Part shown: in pieces, positions 1-15,757 of the stretch
Layout: each line of letters opens with the position of its first letter
How positions within the stretch are numbered: position 1 is the first letter of the stretch
NCBI GenBank assembly: GCA_934541105.1
Contig: CAKTDA010000002.1
Location: forward strand, 186,001-250,000
Source: an uncultured Luteitalea sp.
GTDB taxonomy: Bacteria; Acidobacteriota; Vicinamibacteria; Vicinamibacterales; Vicinamibacteraceae
Reading direction: 5' to 3'
DNA length: 64,000 nt
Notes under the pieces: model-generated
Database searches by the model: none
What the model was told of the DNA's origin: nothing
Seen by the model: the letters and a program-made list of their open reading frames with translations, nothing else
Position numbers and translations under genes: made by a program

Positions 1-126
1 TATGCGCTGGAGTTCGTGCGCACGCAGGACGCGCGCGACGACAAGGTCCGCCTGCTGCGGCCGCGACAGATGGATGCCGCCGAGGCGCCGCGGGCGCACG
101 GCGGCGAGACCGCGATGCTGGGCTGA
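1..126 (+). CDS. C-terminal end of a protein cut by the window start
   Basis: Frame 1 is open from the first base to a TGA at 124-126 and gives 41 residues, beginning YALEFVRTQD and ending GGETAMLG. The start lies outside the window. No domain is recognisable in this tail, which is charged and Ala/Arg-rich. The next gene starts 15 bases later on the same strand, so the two may be co-transcribed. Real coding is likely from the close spacing and the frame, but no function can be given. Confidence 0.55.
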   Translation, partial: YALEFVRTQDARDDKVRLLRPRQMDAAEAPRAHGGETAMLG

Positions 127-141
127 CGCCCGCAACATCCC

Positions 142-498
142 ATGCTGCGCAACATCGTCCGGATCGTCGTCCTCGGGCTGATCGTGCACGCCGGCGTGCG
201 TGTCGTGCCCGAGTTCTGGCACTACCTGACGTTCAAGGACGCCGTCGTCGAGGCGGCGACGTACGCGGGGCGCCAGACGCCCGAGGAAGTGCGCGCCCGT
301 GTCGTCGCACTCGCCGCCGAACACCAGGTGCCGATTGGCGCCGCCGACATCGCCGTCAGCCGGCAGGGCGAGACGACGTACGTCTCGACCGCCTGGATTG
401 CGCAGCTCGAATACCTGCCGCTGCGGTTCTACCCGCACGAGTTCGTCGTCGACGTGGAAGGGCGCCCGCAGCGGTTCGCGAGCGCGGTCGTCCCCTAG
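142..498 (+). CDS. small membrane-anchored protein, DUF4845-like
   Basis: A 118-residue protein with a hydrophobic N-terminal segment (about residues 5-20, IVRIVVLGLIVHAGV) that should be a membrane anchor or uncleaved signal. A soluble alpha/beta region follows. The layout, a short anchor then a VVPEFWHY-like stretch and a C-terminal strand pair, resembles DUF4845-type proteins often found near lepB, but the match is by eye only. It converges on lepB with a 16-base gap. No catalytic residues are seen. The role is unknown, possibly envelope-related. Confidence 0.6.
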   Translation: MLRNIVRIVVLGLIVHAGVRVVPEFWHYLTFKDAVVEAATYAGRQTPEEVRARVVALAAEHQVPIGAADIAVSRQGETTYVSTAWIAQLEYLPLRFYPHEFVVDVEGRPQRFASAVVP

Positions 499-514
499 GG
501 GCAACCTGGGAACG

Positions 515-1182
515 CTACTCGATCTGATCCCCGATCCGGCTCCACCGCGTCTTGGTGACAAAGCCGGTGACCACCGAGAACAGCTGTTCGATGCCGGGCC
601 GCTCGTAGTCGGCCGCGTCGCTCTCGAACGACCAGTACACCATCACGGCGCGACCCTTGACGTTTGCCTGCGGGAGGAATCCCCAGTAGCGGCTGTCTTC
701 CGAGTTGTCGCGGTTGTCGCCCATCACGAACAGCTGGCCCTCGGGCACGGTGACAGGGCCGTAGTTCTCGCGCTTGTCGAACGCGGTGACCTCGCCGTCG
801 GGACGCGGCGGACGGAAGTGGACGTACGGCTCGTCGAGCGGCGTGCCGTCGACGTAGACCTTCTTGTTGCGCAGTTGCAGCGTCTCGCCCGGCAGCCCGA
901 TCACGCGCTTGATGAAGTCCCGCTCCGGGTCTATCGGCCACTTGAACACGACGACGTCGCCGCGGCGATAGTCGCGAATGGGCATGACGGCGCGCTCGGG
1001 ACCGGCAGGCGCGAACAGGAACTTGTTCACCACCAGGTGGTCGCCGATGAGCAGGTTGTTCTCCATCGACCCGGTGGGAATCTTGAAGGCCTGGAAGCAC
1101 CAGGTCCGCACGAACAGCGCGAGGATGACGGCAACGACGATCGACTCGAAGTACTCGCGCGCGGTGGACTTCGCCGGTGCCG

Positions 1183-1186
<4 letters not shown>
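515..1186 (-). CDS. lepB: signal peptidase I
   Basis: A 223-residue type I signal peptidase that removes signal peptides from exported proteins at the outer face of the inner membrane. An N-terminal membrane segment (about 15-30) precedes PTGSM, with catalytic Ser40. Lys93 in RDFIKRVIGLPGE is the general base, and the MGDNRDNSEDSRYWG box is intact. Length is normal for a compact bacterial enzyme. The ATG overlaps the lepA stop codon as ATGA (1183-1186), which fixes the start and implies translational coupling. The lepA-lepB order is the classic bacterial arrangement. Identification is secure. Confidence 0.96.
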
Positions 1187-2988
<1,802 letters not shown>

Positions 2989-2999
2989 GAAAGCCCTTC

Positions 3000-3005
3000 A
3001 TTGTA
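3000..3005 (-). promoter_or_regulatory. -10 box (TACAAT) for lepA
   Basis: On the minus strand TACAAT lies 11 bases before the lepA ATG, a near-perfect sigma-70 -10 hexamer. The expected transcription start is about 5 bases before the ATG. No convincing -35 was found. Confidence 0.45.
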
Positions 3006-3074
3006 CCGTGAAGGGTCCGCGTCGGCAGCGGAGGTGGACAGCCGTCCGTGCCGGGCGCGCTCGGGGAGCGCGCC

Positions 3075-4208
<1,134 letters not shown>

Positions 4209-4217
4209 GACGGCCTC

Positions 4218-4223
4218 AGCATA
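4218..4223 (-). promoter_or_regulatory. -10 box (TATGCT) for citrate synthase
   Basis: TATGCT on the minus strand, 9 bases before the ATG at 4208. With normal spacing, transcription would start 2-3 bases before the start codon. Confidence 0.4.
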
Positions 4224-4254
4224 CCAACAGCCTCGCCCGCTCCGCGCGCACGGT

Positions 4255-5586
4255 TCACTCGACGATGACGCGCGCCACGGTGGTGATTCCGCCCCTGTCG
4301 GCAAACCACGTCACCGTTTCGTGGACGAGATCGAACTCGATCTCGAACGTCCCGGGTTCGTCGAGGACGACATCCACCTCGTACGTGTGCGCGTGACCGG
4401 GCGGCAGGAAGCCGCGGAGTTCGACGCGCGGGTTGTCGAACGCGGCCATCTCGCGGCTGCCATCGACGACCCGCCACACATGGAAGCCGAGGCGCTGCGG
4501 CCGGGACGACGCGCTGCTCCAGATGCCGGTGCCGTGGTTGGCGACGTCCACCGTGAAGCGCGTCGGGGTTCCGCGTGTCGCACGCACGTGCGGTGACCTG
4601 ACGTGCAGCTCCGCGCGACAGGCCTCGTCATGGAGTCCGCGCGCGGGACCGCCCTTGCGGTACACGGCGTTGAACGAGAGCGTGATGCCCCACGACTCGA
4701 GCGAGAGCCCGGCCGCGGTCAGGGCGCGATGCCATTCGTCGAGCGTGTGGACGTTCTCGTTGATGCCCGCGTCCTTCTGGGCGTCGCCGAACGCCTGCTT
4801 CTGCCCTTCATGCTCGACGTAGGGCTCGACGAAGCCCAGCAGGCCGCCGGGGCGCAGCATCCGCGCGATGTTGCGCGTGAGGCCCTCGAGGCGCGTCGAG
4901 TGGTGCATGACGTTGAACGCCGTGATCACGTCGAAGGTCTCGTCGCGGAACACCGGCACGTGCATGTCGACGTCGATCAGTGCGTACGGCGGGGCGACGT
5001 CCCTGTAGACGCGGGCGATCCCGAGGTGATCGGTGATGTCGAGCGCCACGCACTCGAACCCCCGCGCCGAGAGACGAGCCGTGGACCACGTGCCGTCGGC
5101 GCCGATGTCGAGGAGCCGGACCGGCCGCCCGGACTCATCGGCCTGCCGGCCGAGCGTCGCCCGCGCGACCTGGTCCGCGATGAGGTCGAACTCGGGGGCA
5201 AAACGCGCAACGTTGGCGAAGTAGCCGGGCTGCTTGAAGTGCGGCAGGTCGGTTGCGTAAGGCAGCGCGAGGTAGGCCTTGCGCAGCTCGGGGTCGTTCA
5301 GGGCCGCGGCGGCGCCGCCGTCACGCCAGCCGCCGAGTTCGGGCGATCCCTCGATTGCGGCCACCGACTGCCGTTCGCTCACGACCTCCGGGTGTTCGTC
5401 CGCCGTCGCGATGTGGAGCACATCGTCGCGGTACGCGTGTGAGGCGCCGCACCCGTGGCAGCGCACCACCTGTGTCCGGGAATCTTCCGTCGGTTCGACG
5501 GCCCATGCGGTGCCGCCACAGGATGGGCACCGGAGCAGCGGGAGCAGCGCCCGCAGGATGTCGTCACTGCGGGCGTCGCGTGGCAC
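4255..5586 (-). CDS. three-part SAM methyltransferase: zinc ribbon, methyltransferase, beta-sandwich
   Basis: A 443-residue protein starting with GTG. Residues about 20-50 hold a Trm112-like zinc ribbon (CPSC and CHGC). The centre has a class I methyltransferase fold with DIGADGTWSTARL as the SAM-binding loop, VALDITDHLG, and a FNVMHHS stretch typical of small-molecule methyltransferases. The last 110 residues form a predicted beta-sandwich (FTVDVANHGTGIW to the C terminus), like the sugar-binding end of Wzt or NBR1-type Ig domains. It lies 30 bases downstream of the glycosyltransferase gene on the same strand, so a surface-glycan substrate is plausible. The substrate itself is not known. Confidence 0.8.
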   Translation of the reverse strand: MPRDARSDDILRALLPLLRCPSCGGTAWAVEPTEDSRTQVVRCHGCGASHAYRDDVLHIATADEHPEVVSERQSVAAIEGSPELGGWRDGGAAAALNDPELRKAYLALPYATDLPHFKQPGYFANVARFAPEFDLIADQVARATLGRQADESGRPVRLLDIGADGTWSTARLSARGFECVALDITDHLGIARVYRDVAPPYALIDVDMHVPVFRDETFDVITAFNVMHHSTRLEGLTRNIARMLRPGGLLGFVEPYVEHEGQKQAFGDAQKDAGINENVHTLDEWHRALTAAGLSLESWGITLSFNAVYRKGGPARGLHDEACRAELHVRSPHVRATRGTPTRFTVDVANHGTGIWSSASSRPQRLGFHVWRVVDGSREMAAFDNPRVELRGFLPPGHAHTYEVDVVLDEPGTFEIEFDLVHETVTWFADRGGITTVARVIVE

Positions 5587-5616
5587 GTCGAGTCTCGACT
5601 CGTGACAAGGCGGGCG

Positions 5617-7113
5617 CTACTCGCCCGCGGCCTGCGTGCTGAGCGCGGCTTCCTCGCCGCTGAACTGCTGGAGGAGCGACATGCCACCGGTGTAGAGGAA
5701 CCCGACCTGGAACAGCACCAGGAACGGCAGCGTGCCGTAGATGCCGTGTGCGAGTGCGTAGAAGACGGTGCCGGTGAAGTAGATGCCGAGCGCAAGCTCC
5801 ATCAGCGGCTGCCAGAGCATGATCTGGTGGTACTTCTTGCCCGCCCAGTCGTCCCCATGGCGCTCGACGCCGTGCTTGGGGGTCCGCACGAACTCGCTCT
5901 GCCGTCCGAGCAGCGCCTCGAGCACGGCGCGCGTGTTGTTGATGGAGAGGCCGATGCCCACGGCCATCAAGAGCGGCAGGTGCTTCAGTCGTGTGGTCCA
6001 GTCCTGGGGATACGCCTGTTTCTGGCAGAACGCGTAGAAGTTCACCACCGAGAACGTCGCCGCGAAGAACAGCGGGATGTCGATCAGCAGCATCTCGGAC
6101 CAGCCCATGTTGTAGCGGACGTACATGGACGGGAACATCAGGACGCAGAGGGCCACCATCAACAGGTAGTTGAAGTTGGCGCTCAGGTGGAAGAAGGCCT
6201 CCGCCTTCACGCGGAACGGCAGGTCGGCGGCCAGCAACTGCGGCAGGAGCTTGAGGCAGGTCTGGATCGACCCCTTCGCCCAGCGGTGCTGCTGCGACTT
6301 GAAGCTGTTCATCTCCACCGGCAGTTCGGCCGGGGTGATGACGTCCTCCATGAACACGAACCGCCAGCCCTCGAGCTGCGCGCGGTAGCTGAGGTCGAGG
6401 TCCTCGGTGAGCGTGTCGTGCTGCCAGCCGCCCGCCGACTCGATGGCGTCACGACGCCAGATGCCCGCCGTGCCGTTGAAGTTGAAGAAGCAGCCCGCCC
6501 GGTTGCGGCTGCCGTGCTCGAGCACGAAGTGGCCGTCGAGCAGGATCGACTGGATGCGGGTCAGCGTGGAGTAGTCGGCGTTGATGTGGCCCCACCGCGC
6601 CTGCACCATCCCGACCTGCGCGTCGCCGAACTGCGGCATCGCGCGGCGCAGGAAGTCGGCCGGGGGCACGAAGTCGGCGTCGAAGATCGCGATGTAGCGT
6701 CCCTCGGCGACCCGCATGCCCGCCTCGAGGGCGCCGGCCTTGAAGCCGGTGCGATCCGTGCGGTGGAGGTGGACGATGTCGAAGCCCTGGAGCTTCCAGC
6801 GCCGCACGGCAAGCGCGGCGACGTCCACGGTCTCGTCGGTCGAGTCGTCGAGGACCTGGATCTCCATCAACTCCCGGGGGTAGTCCATCCGGCAGACGGC
6901 GTCGATCAGCCGATCGACCACGTACATCTCGTTGAAGATGGGCAGCTGGATCGTGACGACCGGCAGCGGATCGAGCTGCGGGCGGGGTCCCGGGACGTGG
7001 TCGGCGTACCGCTTGTACCAGTACACCATGACGTACCGATGCCAGCCGTAGAAGGCCAGGATGCTCAGGACGAAGAAGTACGCCGCGAGTATCGCGAGTT
7101 CCAGGAGGGTCAT
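5617..7113 (-). CDS. cellulose-synthase-like family 2 glycosyltransferase
   Basis: A 498-residue processive beta-glycosyltransferase of the BcsA/CslA type. One N-terminal membrane helix (about 5-22) is followed by the cytoplasmic GT-A domain with DDSTDE, FDADFVPP, TEDLDLSYRAQ and QQHRWAKGS, which are the D, DxD, TED and QxxRW signatures. Four or so C-terminal helices would form the export channel. Plant CslA mannan synthases and bacterial homologues share this layout. There is no PilZ domain, so no visible c-di-GMP control. The ATG start is clear. The product is a beta-linked polysaccharide of unknown sugar. Confidence 0.88.
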   Translation of the reverse strand: MTLLELAILAAYFFVLSILAFYGWHRYVMVYWYKRYADHVPGPRPQLDPLPVVTIQLPIFNEMYVVDRLIDAVCRMDYPRELMEIQVLDDSTDETVDVAALAVRRWKLQGFDIVHLHRTDRTGFKAGALEAGMRVAEGRYIAIFDADFVPPADFLRRAMPQFGDAQVGMVQARWGHINADYSTLTRIQSILLDGHFVLEHGSRNRAGCFFNFNGTAGIWRRDAIESAGGWQHDTLTEDLDLSYRAQLEGWRFVFMEDVITPAELPVEMNSFKSQQHRWAKGSIQTCLKLLPQLLAADLPFRVKAEAFFHLSANFNYLLMVALCVLMFPSMYVRYNMGWSEMLLIDIPLFFAATFSVVNFYAFCQKQAYPQDWTTRLKHLPLLMAVGIGLSINNTRAVLEALLGRQSEFVRTPKHGVERHGDDWAGKKYHQIMLWQPLMELALGIYFTGTVFYALAHGIYGTLPFLVLFQVGFLYTGGMSLLQQFSGEEAALSTQAAGE

Positions 7114-7145
7114 AGGCCGGTATCGGTATCTCTACAGTTCGCGCG

Positions 7146-7173
7146 TTGACACACGAATTCCAGAGCGTACATT
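7146..7173 (+). promoter_or_regulatory. sigma-70 promoter for the mutS2-dnaG-rpoD run
   Basis: TTGACA at 7146-7151 is a perfect -35. After a 16-base spacer comes TACATT (7168-7173) as -10. A second -10 candidate, TAGACT at 7236-7241 with TCGACA 15 bases upstream, lies nearer the gene. Either would give a leader of 110 or about 45 bases to mutS2. Confidence 0.5.
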
Positions 7174-7291
7174 GAACCCGATCGGGGCGTCAAACGCCGG
7201 GACGGCTACCACCATCGACACGTACGCGCGCGCGTGCTAGACTACGAGGTTCGATCCAGCCGGCCTTCCCTGCCCGCTGGCCCCATCACCC

Positions 7292-9781
<2,490 letters not shown>

Positions 9782-9790
9782 GGACGGCCG

Positions 9791-11556
9791 GTGCGCTACC
9801 CGCGCGAGCTCATCGACCAGATCCGGCACGCGGCCGACATCGTGCAGGTGGTGCAGGAGTACGTCCCGCTGCGGCGCGCGGGGACGACGTACAAGGGCCT
9901 CTGCCCGTTCCACGGCGAGCGGACCCCGTCGTTCACGGTGAACCGGGACAAGGGGTTCTTCCACTGTTTCGGGTGTGGGCAGGGCGGCGACGTGTTCAAG
10001 TTCGTGGAACTCCAGGAAGGCGTGGGGTTCCAGGAGTCGGTCAAGCGCGTGGCGGCCCGCTTCGGCATCACGCTGCCCGAGGCGCCGTCCTCGCCCGAGG
10101 CGCAGGCGGAGGAAGCCGAGCGCGAGGCGCTGCTCAAGGCGCACGAGCTGGCGCGGGCGTTCTATGCCGAGCAGCTGGCGAGCGCGGCCGGGGCAGCGGC
10201 CCGGGAACTGCTGGTGCGGCGTGGTGTACGGGAAGAGGCAGTCCGGACGTTCGGGATCGGGTACGCCCCGCCGTCACGTGACGCGCTCGTCCGGCATCTG
10301 AAGCAGCAGGGGTTCTCGCCCGCGCAACTGGTGCGAGGCGGCCTTGCAAGCCAGCGAGACGACGGCTCGATCGTCGATCGCTTCCGGAAGCGACTGCTCT
10401 TCCCTATCCATAGGGAGGGCGGGTCGGTGGTGGCGTTCGGCGGGCGGGCCATGGAGGCGGATCAGGTGCCCAAGTACCTGAACTCGCCGGAAACGCCGCT
10501 GTACACGAAGGGGCGGGTGCTCTACGGGCTGCATTTGAGCAAGCACGCCATCAGGAAGGCCGGCTGCGTCGTAATGATGGAAGGCTACTTCGACGTGGTG
10601 CAGGCCTGGCAGGGCGGCGTGCAGCACGTGGTGGCGTCGAGTGGCACCGCGCTCACGCCGGCCCAGGCTCAGACGCTGCGGCGATTCGCGTCGAAGGTGG
10701 TCCTGAGTTTCGATGCCGATGGCGCCGGGCAGGCGGCGGCCGTCAAGTCCGGGGACCTCCTCGTGACCGAGGGGTTCCAGGTGAACGTGGCCCTGCTGCC
10801 GGAGGGCGAGGACCCCGATACATACGTGCAACGCCATGGGGGCGACGCGTACGGGGAGCAGGTCGAACGTGCGCGGCCCTATCTGGACTACGTGCTCGAT
10901 CGCGCGGCGGCGCGACACGACGTCAAGGACCCGGGCGGGCGGCTGGCATTCCTGAACGAGATGCTGGCCGTGGCGGCGAAGATTCCCGACGCGCTGGCCC
11001 GGGATCAGTTCGCCGACCGCCTTTCCGTACGGGCCCAGGTCGGCGAGGACACGGTCCGGCAGGAGATTCGCAAGGCGGCCGTGACACGGCAGGTGGAGTT
11101 GTCGCCTGCGGCACGGCGGCCGACGGTGCCGCTCGGCTGGGCCGAACGGGACCTGATCGTGGGGTTGCTGACGACGCCGCACGAGGCGTTGGCGGCGGTG
11201 GAGGCGCTCGAGGAAGCCGATCTCGAGCAGTTGCGCACCGGGCGGCTGTTCCGCCTGGTGCTGAGCATCGACGTGCCGGACCCGGAACAGCTTCCGGACC
11301 AGCTTCTGGCACGTCTCACAGAAGAGGAGCGTCGGTGGGTCACCGGGTTGACGATGAGCGAGGAGGCCGGACAACCGGCCGCAGTGTGCGTCGAGGACAT
11401 CCAGCGGCGGCGGCGACGAGCCGAACTGGCAGCGCTGAACCTCGAAGTGGACGCGCTGCAGGGACCGCCAACGCCGGAGTCCAGCGCGCGGCTAAGGGAG
11501 CTGCTGCACCGAAAGCTCGAGCTGGCAAAGGCGTTGAACGAGACAGAGGGCCAGAA

Positions 11557-11560
<4 letters not shown>
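9791..11560 (+). CDS. dnaG: DNA primase
   Basis: A 589-residue DnaG primase with a GTG start. The CHC2 zinc finger uses Cys38, His41, Cys59 and Cys62 (CPFH ... CFGC). The catalytic core and TOPRIM domain follow, with MMEGYFDVVQ and SFDADGAGQAAA providing the metal-binding acidic residues. The C-terminal 130 residues form the helicase-binding domain. It makes RNA primers at the replication fork. Its stop codon overlaps the rpoD start as GTGA (11557-11560), the core of the classic macromolecular-synthesis operon. rpsU is absent from this locus; mutS2 stands upstream. Confidence 0.97.
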
Positions 11561-13326
<1,766 letters not shown>

Positions 13327-13352
13327 GGCCGAACGCCGACTCCGGGGTGCAG

Positions 13353-13374
13353 GCGTCGACCTTCAGGTCGACGC
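13353..13374. repeat. 22-base perfect inverted repeat after rpoD
   Basis: GCGTCGACCT and AGGTCGACGC flank a TC centre. It lies between the rpoD stop and the terminator hairpin and could fold as a second stem. It looks like a dispersed intergenic palindrome rather than part of the terminator; no second exact copy was noticed in this window. Confidence 0.6.
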
Positions 13375-13379
13375 GTGAA

Positions 13380-13412
13380 GGGCGTCCTTCCAGAGGGCGC
13401 CCCTTTTCTTTT
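13380..13412 (+). terminator. intrinsic terminator of the dnaG-rpoD operon
   Basis: GGGCGTCCT pairs with AGGGCGCCC (nine pairs including one G-U) around a five-base loop, followed by a CTTTTCTTTT tract. It is the only hairpin in the window with a strong T-run. Confidence 0.88.
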
Positions 13413-13597
13413 CGCTTGCCGATGAGTACTTCGGTGGTGAAGACGCGTTGGGCCAGTATCTGGAACTACCCGATCTGGCTCAACCACCCGTGGCGATGGC
13501 CGACGTCGCGTTCCGCGTCGTCGGCATCGTGGCCCTGCTCATCGGTCGACGGGTCCTCGTCCTGGGTTGATCCGCGCGCTCGATTCGGAGCGTGAAC

Positions 13598-13848
13598 GTG
13601 AGTAGCTCGAAGAGGGTCGACGCGCTGCTGGAACGCCGGCTCACGCCAGACGAGGTGCGCGCCTATCTTGACGCGCCGCTCACCGACGCCGAACGCGAGA
13701 GCGTGCTGGAACTTGCCCGCTGGTTTCGCCGCCGGTATCCGACACGCCTTGAACGACTCGCATACGCGCGACGGCATACGTCCGCTGGCGTCGCACGGCC
13801 GGTCCTGGCTCGCTACGGAAGCCCGACGAGACCCATACCGACAGTTGA
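13598..13848 (+). pseudogene. small hypothetical gene, probably frameshifted
   Basis: From a GTG at 13598 with GGAG seven bases upstream, the frame reads VSSSKRVDALLERR, LTPDEVRAYLDAPLTDAERE, and ARWFRRRYPTRLERLAYARR. Near 13772 the coding pattern moves to another frame, which continues AYVRWRRTAG and stops at 13846-13848. One missing base would restore a protein of about 83 residues ending in a basic RRAYxRW-like motif. Without the shift the frame runs on into the next gene, which starts properly at 14024. It may be a real frameshift, a sequencing error, or a chance pattern. No function is recognised. Confidence 0.4.
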
Positions 13849-14023
13849 TGGTCAGTCGCCGTTCGGCACGCCCATGACGCAGGGCATCTTCGGCGCCCCT
13901 GTCGATACCGAACCGCGGGGGGCGTTCTCGCGTATCCTCTATGCGCCCTCCCGCGCGCCCACGACCCCGCTCCCTCTCGCAGCGGACCGTCGATGGCGCC
14001 CTCGTTCCCACGATGGAGGTCAC

Positions 14024-15757
14024 ATGTCTCTTCCATGCCGCGCGGTCGCGCTCGCATTCCTGCTGTCGTCCTGGGTCATCCCGGCCGCCGCGCAAGCTCC
14101 CGATCCCGCGACAGCCGGGTCCCACAAGCACTACGCCGACGCTCCCGATGCGTCGAGGACCGGGCCTGACGGCCAGATCGCACCTCGGCTGCAGAACCTC
14201 GGGTCGCACACGTTCCCGGTGAGCACGACGCACGCAGGTGCGCAGCGATTCGTGAACCAGGGCGTGAACCTCGCGTACGCCTTCAACCACGCCGAGGCCC
14301 GTCGCGCGTTCCGCGAGGCCGCGCGGCTCGACGACGACCTCGCCATGGCCTACTGGGGGCAGGCGCTCGTGCTCGGGCCGAACATCAACGCGCTGATGGA
14401 GCCCAACGAGGAGCCGCAGGCCCTCGAACTCGTGCGCAAGGCGCAGTCGCTCGCCGGGCGCGCAACGCCGCGTGAGCGCGCGCTCATCGAGGCCCTCGTG
14501 CTGCGCTACTCCGGGTCGGCCGACCAGCGGACCGCCAACGATCGCGCGTATGCGGATGCGATGCGCAAGGTCCACGAGCAGTTCCCCGACGACCCGGACA
14601 TCACGATGTTCTACGTCGAGTCGATGATGGACCTGCGGCCGTGGGGCTACTGGATGCCCGACGGCCGGCCGCACGAGGGCACCGCGGAGATCGTGGCGCT
14701 CACCGAGCAGGTGATGCAGGCACACCCGACGCATCCGGGCGCCCTGCACCTGTACATCCATCTCGTCGAGTCGACGCCCACTCCCGAGCGCGCCGAACGG
14801 GCCGCCGACACGTTGCTGACGCTGATGCCTGCCGCGGGCCACATGGTGCACATGCCGTCGCACATCTACCAGCGCGTGGGCCGGTATGCCGACGCGATGA
14901 AGAGCAACAAGCTCGCGGCGGCCGCCGACGAGGACTACATCACGCAGTGCCGGGCACAGGGTCTCTACCCGATGGCGTACTACCCGCACAACGTGCACTT
15001 CCTCTGGTTCGCGGCGGCAGCCGACGGCCAGAGCGCGGTTGCGCTCGACGCCGCACGCTCGCTCGCGTCGAAGGTGACCGACGAACAACTGGCGCAGGTG
15101 CCGATCCTCGCCGGCTTCCGCGTGGTGCCGTACTGGGCGTTCGTCCGCTTCGGGCAGTGGCAGGAGATGCTGCAGCAGCCCGATCCCGGGCCGGCCAACG
15201 TCTTCCTCCGCGGGGCCTGGCACTACGCACGCGGACAGGCCCTCGTCGCGACGGGCGACCTCGGGGGCGCGGAGCGGGAACTGTCGGCACTCGAGGCGCT
15301 GCTCGGCGACCCGAGCCTCGACCAGCCGCTCTTCTCGCCGAACACCGCCCGCGCCATCCTCTCGATTGGTCCCGCGGTGCTGCGCGGCGAGCTTGCCGCG
15401 GCACGGGGCGATTTCCAGACCGCGATCGCGCGGCTCGAGGAAGCCGTCCGCCGCGAAGACGGCCTCGTCTACACGGAGCCGTCCGAGTGGCACTCGCCGA
15501 CGCGTCTCGCACTCGGCGCGATCCTGCTCGAAGCCGGCCGCGCACGCGAGGCCGAGACGGTGTATTGGGAGGACCTCCGCCGCAATCGCGACAGCGGCTG
15601 GGCACTGTTCGGCCTCGTCCAGGCGCTGCGTGCGCAGGACAAGGCCGCCGAGGCGGCCATCGTCGAGGCGCGCTTCCAGAAGGCGTGGAGCCGCGCCGAC
15701 GTGACGCTGACGGCGTCGCGCCTCGGGCGGCCGGCTTCTGGCAAGATCGCACCATGA
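14024..15757 (+). CDS. secreted tetratricopeptide-repeat protein
   Basis: A 577-residue protein. The frame is open for 144 codons upstream, but ATG 14024 has GGAGG seven bases before it and opens a clean signal peptide, MSLPCRAVALAFLLSS then AAAQ, so that start is chosen. The mature protein is helical with TPR-like pairs, for example NHAEARRAFREAARLDDDLA and HIYQRVGRYADAMKSNKLAA, and contains MVHMPSHIY. Such secreted TPR proteins are common in Acidobacteriota, with no established role. Its TGA overlaps the ATG of the dipeptidase gene (15754-15757). Confidence 0.85.
   Translation: MSLPCRAVALAFLLSSWVIPAAAQAPDPATAGSHKHYADAPDASRTGPDGQIAPRLQNLGSHTFPVSTTHAGAQRFVNQGVNLAYAFNHAEARRAFREAARLDDDLAMAYWGQALVLGPNINALMEPNEEPQALELVRKAQSLAGRATPRERALIEALVLRYSGSADQRTANDRAYADAMRKVHEQFPDDPDITMFYVESMMDLRPWGYWMPDGRPHEGTAEIVALTEQVMQAHPTHPGALHLYIHLVESTPTPERAERAADTLLTLMPAAGHMVHMPSHIYQRVGRYADAMKSNKLAAAADEDYITQCRAQGLYPMAYYPHNVHFLWFAAAADGQSAVALDAARSLASKVTDEQLAQVPILAGFRVVPYWAFVRFGQWQEMLQQPDPGPANVFLRGAWHYARGQALVATGDLGGAERELSALEALLGDPSLDQPLFSPNTARAILSIGPAVLRGELAAARGDFQTAIARLEEAVRREDGLVYTEPSEWHSPTRLALGAILLEAGRAREAETVYWEDLRRNRDSGWALFGLVQALRAQDKAAEAAIVEARFQKAWSRADVTLTASRLGRPASGKIAP

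Noticed and set aside
13421..13570. Plus-strand stretch reading EYFGGEDALGQYLELPDLAQ then MADVAFRVVGIVALLIG
   Set aside because: It looks protein-like and ends in a stop, but there is no start codon or ribosome binding site after the rpoD terminator, so it is at most a gene remnant.
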